This document shows, piece by piece, positions 60,348 to 64,000 of a stretch of DNA of 64,000 nucleotides (within the stretch, counting starts at the first letter, position 1; the number at the start of each line of letters is the position of its first letter). Source of the stretch: Tharpella sp964457755 (GTDB lineage Bacteria; Desulfobacterota; Anaeroferrophillalia; Anaeroferrophillales; Tharpellaceae); assembly GCA_964457755.1 (NCBI GenBank), contig CAYWGC010000010.1, positions 1-64,000 on the forward strand, in the 5' to 3' direction. The notes under the pieces were generated by a model, which had not been told where the DNA came from, searched no databases, and saw only the letters and a program-made list of their open reading frames with translations. A program made the translations under genes and the position numbers.

Positions 60348-63155
60348 TCAACTCGCCAATACCTCCCGGAGATACTGACCGGTGGCTGACACAGCCTCTT
60401 GGGCCACCTCTTCCGGGGTTCCACAGGCAACCAGTCGGCCGCCACCATCCCCGCCATCAGGCCCCAGATCGATCACATAATCAGCGGCTTTGATTATATC
60501 TAGATTATGTTCGATTACAATCACTGAGTTACCTTCGCCCACTAATCTCTGCAAAACTTTGAGCAACTGTTTGACATCGTGAAAATGGAGTCCGGTCGTT
60601 GGCTCATCAAGCAGGTACAAAGTGCGGCCAGTAGCTCTTTTGGCCAGTTCACGAGCCAGTTTCACCCGCTGGGCCTCGCCTCCAGAAAGCGTCACTGCCG
60701 CCTGTCCCAAGGTCATATAGCCAAGACCAACATTCTTTAAAACCTCAAGCTTACTGAGTATCCGCGGAATAACAGCAAAAAAATCGGCGGCCTGGTTAAT
60801 GGTCATCGCCAAGACTTCTGATATATTCGATCCTTTATAGCGGATCTCTAAAACTTCACGGGTGAAACGCTGGCCCCCGCAGGAATCACATTTGACAAAG
60901 ATATCGGGAAGAAAATGCATTTCGACCCGAGTCAAACCATCACCTTTACAGGCCTCACAGCGGCCGCCCTTGACATTAAAACTGAAGCGGCCCGGTTTAT
61001 AGCCCCGGATTCGGGACTCGGGCAAGCCCGCGAAAAGCTCGCGAACCGGCGTAAAAATACCAGTATAGGTAGCAGGATTAGAGCGTGGGGTCCGGCCAAT
61101 TGGACTCTGATCAATACTTATGACTTTATCGAGTTGCTCAAGACCTTCAATACCCTGTAAAGAACCCACCGGAAAACGTTCTCCATGGAGATGGTTATGG
61201 AGGGCCGGATAGAGGGTTTCATTAATCAGGGTGCTTTTCCCCGATCCAGAAACTCCGGTTACACAAAGCAGTAGACCTAAGGGGAAATCGACATCAATGC
61301 CCTTAAGATTGTGTTGAGATGCCCCCTTGATAACAATCTGCCGCTGCCGATCCCGGGTTCGCCTTGCCGGAATATCAATTTTCAGACGTCCGGAAAGATA
61401 GAGACCGGTCAACGACTCCCCGGCGACAATCTCTTGTGGTCTCCCCTGAGCCACCACCTCACCCCCGAGACGCCCAGCCCCAGGACCCATATCGATAACG
61501 TGGTCGGCAGCCATAATCGTCTCCTGATCATGCTCAACCACAAGCAGTGAATTTCCGAGATCACGAAGTTTCAGCAAAGCCTTTAGCAGGCGGCGATTAT
61601 CACGCTGGTGCAGACCGATACTGGGCTCATCAAGAACATACAAAACCCCGGTAAGCCCCGAACCAATCTGCGTCGCCAATCGAATTCTTTGTGACTCACC
61701 TCCAGAAAGCGTGGCACTGGCCCGCTCCAGGGTTAAATAGTCGAGACCAACGTCAATCAGAAACTGCAAACGCGACGACAGTTCACCAAGAATCCGGCCC
61801 GCGATTGCCTGACGGGCTGGCGGCAGCTTTAAAGATCGCAAAAATTCAAGCGTTTGCGGTAAGGCTAAAGAGGTCAATTGATAGATATTCAACCCCGCTA
61901 TCTGCACTTGTAAGCTTTCCTGATTCAAGCGGGCACCGAGACAGAGCGGGCAGGGCTTAGGCGAAAGATAGCGCAACAACTCACTGTCATGCTCACCATC
62001 GGCTTTCTCGTAGCGTCTTTTCAAGCTCGGAATAAGCCCTTCAAATTTTCTCTCCGGGGCGCGTTGGTAGCGACCATCAACCAGTAAACCGGGAATTTTT
62101 TCCCGCCCTGAGCCCGAAAAAATAATCTTCTTAACCTTTTGCGAGAGCTCAACAAAAGGAGTCATCAAAGAAAAATCGTAATGCTGAGCAAGTGGTTCTA
62201 CAACCTCACTGAGATAGAAAGCGAGAGAGCGCCGCCATGGCGCAACCGCCCCATCTTTAAGACTAAGAGTGGGATCGGGCACAATCAGGTCAGCATCAAA
62301 GACCAAATCTCGTCCCAAGCCGCTGCATTCAGGACAGGCCCCATGCGGATTATTAAAGGAGAAAAGACGGGGAGAAAGTTCCGCAAAACTGATACCGCAA
62401 TCACTACAGGCAAGACGCCTGGAAAAAAGCAGACGTTCACCGTTAACAATCTGAACCGCGACCAGATCCTCGGCCTTATCCATAGCCAACTCCAAAGAAT
62501 CAACCAAGCGACCACGACTTTCAGAATTAACCAGCAAACGATCAACAACCAACGAAATATCATGATAACGTTGGCGATCGAGCTGTGGCGGCGAGTCGAG
62601 ACGGTGGATCTCGCCATCGACTTCAACCCGTAAAAAACCCTGACTTTGCAAATCACTAAAGAGTTTGAGATACTCACCCTTACGACGACGCACAAGCGGC
62701 GCCATAATCATCAACTTGCTGTCAAGCGGCATTTTTTCAATGACATCGGCTATCTGGTCAACAGTCTGTGAAGTGATCGGTTTACCGCATTGGGCGCAAT
62801 AGACCACACCAACCCGCGCATAGAGCAGACGCAGATAGTCATAAATTTCGGTCACCGTCCCTACAGTTGAGCGAGGATTATGAGAAACCCGTTTCTGCTC
62901 AATCGAAATTGCCGGCGAAAGCCCCGAAATTTCATCAACATCCGGTTTTTCCATCAATTGCAGAAACTGCCGGGCGTAAGCCGAAAGCGACTCAACATAA
63001 CGCCTTTGCCCCTCAGCATAGATCGTATCAAAAGCCAAAGACGATTTACCGGAACCACTCAAGCCCGTAATCACGACAAACCGCTGCCGGGGAATTGCCA
63101 GACTTATATTTTTCAGGTTATGTTCCCGGGCCCCTTTAATGACAATCTCTTCCAC
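60348..63155 (-). CDS. uvrA: Excinuclease ABC subunit A
   Basis: This 935-aa ABC-type ATPase finds DNA damage with UvrB. It has two Walker A motifs (GLSGSGKSSL near residue 32 and GVSGSGKSTL near 630), two signature motifs (LSGGESQR and LSGGEAQR) and zinc modules (CSDCG ... CPECSG; CEACKG ... CDSCGG). Length is typical (about 940). It is monocistronic. Confidence 0.97.
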   Translation of the reverse strand: MEEIVIKGAREHNLKNISLAIPRQRFVVITGLSGSGKSSLAFDTIYAEGQRRYVESLSAYARQFLQLMEKPDVDEISGLSPAISIEQKRVSHNPRSTVGTVTEIYDYLRLLYARVGVVYCAQCGKPITSQTVDQIADVIEKMPLDSKLMIMAPLVRRRKGEYLKLFSDLQSQGFLRVEVDGEIHRLDSPPQLDRQRYHDISLVVDRLLVNSESRGRLVDSLELAMDKAEDLVAVQIVNGERLLFSRRLACSDCGISFAELSPRLFSFNNPHGACPECSGLGRDLVFDADLIVPDPTLSLKDGAVAPWRRSLAFYLSEVVEPLAQHYDFSLMTPFVELSQKVKKIIFSGSGREKIPGLLVDGRYQRAPERKFEGLIPSLKRRYEKADGEHDSELLRYLSPKPCPLCLGARLNQESLQVQIAGLNIYQLTSLALPQTLEFLRSLKLPPARQAIAGRILGELSSRLQFLIDVGLDYLTLERASATLSGGESQRIRLATQIGSGLTGVLYVLDEPSIGLHQRDNRRLLKALLKLRDLGNSLLVVEHDQETIMAADHVIDMGPGAGRLGGEVVAQGRPQEIVAGESLTGLYLSGRLKIDIPARRTRDRQRQIVIKGASQHNLKGIDVDFPLGLLLCVTGVSGSGKSTLINETLYPALHNHLHGERFPVGSLQGIEGLEQLDKVISIDQSPIGRTPRSNPATYTGIFTPVRELFAGLPESRIRGYKPGRFSFNVKGGRCEACKGDGLTRVEMHFLPDIFVKCDSCGGQRFTREVLEIRYKGSNISEVLAMTINQAADFFAVIPRILSKLEVLKNVGLGYMTLGQAAVTLSGGEAQRVKLARELAKRATGRTLYLLDEPTTGLHFHDVKQLLKVLQRLVGEGNSVIVIEHNLDIIKAADYVIDLGPDGGDGGGRLVACGTPEEVAQEAVSATGQYLREVLAS

Positions 63156-63305
63156 GTCAATATCTCATAATGCTTTGAAAAATAGAGTTTAGATAAAGTT
63201 CATACTCGGTCGATGAACTTAAATTTTTCTTGAAAAAAAAGAGCCACTCAATTAGGGTTGCGATAATTAGGATCGTTACCAAAACAACCACCTAAAGGAT
63301 ATGGC

Positions 63306-64000
63306 ATGATTAAAGTTTCATCACTTTTTTTAACTATTCTTTCTTTTCTTATCTACCTGATTTTCCCTGCCGGCGGTCAAGCTCAGGAGCCTGATTTTCG
63401 CATGATCTATATAGGCTCTCTCTCGGGCTATGTCAAACTCTGCGGATGACACAAAAAACAGGCGGGCGGTCTGGCCCGGCAGAAAACAGTCATCGATATC
63501 CTGCGCCAGGGTGCAGGGACTGGTAAAAGCCTTTTCATGAACTGCGGCAATCTCACTAAAAGAACCATTAAAAACGACTTTGAGGTTAAGCGCCAAATCC
63601 TCAAAACAGCTCTACAGGGATATGAAATTATCGGCGCAGAAATATTTTCACCGGGAGCCCAGGAGTTGATTTACGGGCGTCAGATGATGACCTCACTTAA
63701 AGAAAATGCCCCCAAAAGCAATATTTTATGCGGCAATCTGGACGGGAAACCGATTCCCGGGATTGAGAACCATAAAGTTTTCATAAGCGACGGTAAGAAA
63801 GTGTTGGTCACGGCAATTATAGATCCTGATCTTGAGAAAAAAGCAATTCACGGCCTCCAAATTAAAGAACCCCTTGCAGCCTTGAAGCAGATTCTCAAAA
63901 CACCGCATGACCTGGCCATTGTGGTTCTCCACTTTTCCGACAGCAAAGCCCGCAAACTCATCCGCAACATCAATGGCATTGATATCGCTATTCTGGCTAC
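63306..64000 (+). CDS. Secreted metallophosphatase-like probable selenoprotein (partial)
   Basis: The frame runs from ATG 63306 (AAAGGA at 63294-63299) to the window edge, 231 codons, interrupted only by TGA at codon 48 (63447-63449). It has a signal peptide ending GGQA|QE near residue 26. The motif C46-G47-U48-HKKQAGGLARQ corresponds to the CGC...GGLARR block of UshA-like metallophosphatase relatives, with the UGA at the last Cys. Downstream similarity continues without break (GYEIIGAEIFSPG, ILCGNLDG, LAIVVLHFSD), which argues against a pseudogene. Selenocysteine insertion is the likeliest reading; a mutation or sequencing error remains possible. The family's usual metal-binding Asp residues look partly replaced (MNCGNL). 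Confidence 0.78.
63461..63480 (+). promoter_or_regulatory. Candidate bacterial SECIS hairpin
   Basis: Downstream of the UGA, CGGGC (63463-63467) pairs with GCCCG (63474-63478) around a GGTCTG loop. The loop starts 21 nt after the U of UGA, the same spacing and loop sequence as the E. coli fdhF SECIS recalled from the literature, where the loop GU contacts SelB. Confidence 0.7.

Noticed and set aside
62139..62633. Plus-strand open frame of 164 codons inside uvrA
   Set aside because: Antisense to a highly conserved gene and no recognisable protein features.
63330..63596. Minus-strand open frame opposite the selenoprotein start
   Set aside because: The plus-strand frame has a signal peptide, conserved motif and ribosome-binding site; the minus frame has none.

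Overview
The window looks like a chromosomal segment of an anaerobic, respiring, Gram-negative deltaproteobacterium (Desulfobacterota in the broad sense). The evidence is the combination of multiheme c-type cytochromes, haem-c sensor proteins, sigma-54 response regulators, a fused 2-oxoacid:ferredoxin oxidoreductase, an acetate-type SSS symporter with its DUF4212 subunit, type IV pilus genes, Rex, a CooC-like ATPase and a probable selenoprotein. Genus cannot be fixed from the sequence alone.

Layout. 1-7.8 kb: recC-recB on the minus strand, no recD, bordered by dispersed and short-period repeats. 8.1-8.6 kb: a PilZ protein with a very strong terminator. 8.8-17.1 kb: a sigma-54-type promoter, then three paralogous small secreted or membrane proteins with a pseudo-receiver between the first two, a heptahaem membrane cytochrome c, a cytochrome b, a kinase-less haem-c/HAMP sensor, two small membrane proteins and a large Cache-PAS-PAS-CBS-DUF294 protein. 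17.1-20.2 kb: convergent genes for a haem-c sensor kinase and a sigma-54 response regulator. 20.6-24.8 kb: M48/TPR protease, nucleotide-sugar dehydrogenase, NrfJ-like protein. 25.2-33.2 kb: large 2-oxoacid oxidoreductase, a CBS protein facing a DUF294 protein, SSS symporter plus DUF4212. 33.9-43.8 kb: pilB-pilT-pilC, a PilS/PilR-like pair, and a Pat-like acetyltransferase. 43.7-52.4 kb: lptF, radC, cooC-like, a PP0621-like protein, AsmA-like, a VPLPA-CTERM protein, comF. 52.4-59.3 kb: a housekeeping operon proB-proA-nadD-rsfS-rlmH-lapAB-like-gpmI-comF. 59.6-63.2 kb: rex and uvrA. 63.3 kb to the end: the start of a secreted metallophosphatase-like protein with an in-frame UGA.

The most interesting parts are two. 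First, the 8.8-20.2 kb block reads as a self-contained electron-transfer system: a haem-c sensor kinase and sigma-54 activator probably switch on the operon from the GG-N10-GC promoter at 8845-8860. The operon itself carries a kinase-less twin of the sensor input domain and triplicated small proteins of unknown function. Second, the gene at 63306 has a UGA exactly where a C-G-C-type motif would have its last cysteine. It is followed by a hairpin whose GGUCUG loop sits at the same distance from the UGA as in the E. coli fdhF SECIS element as I remember it. An ordinary annotation pipeline would break this gene.
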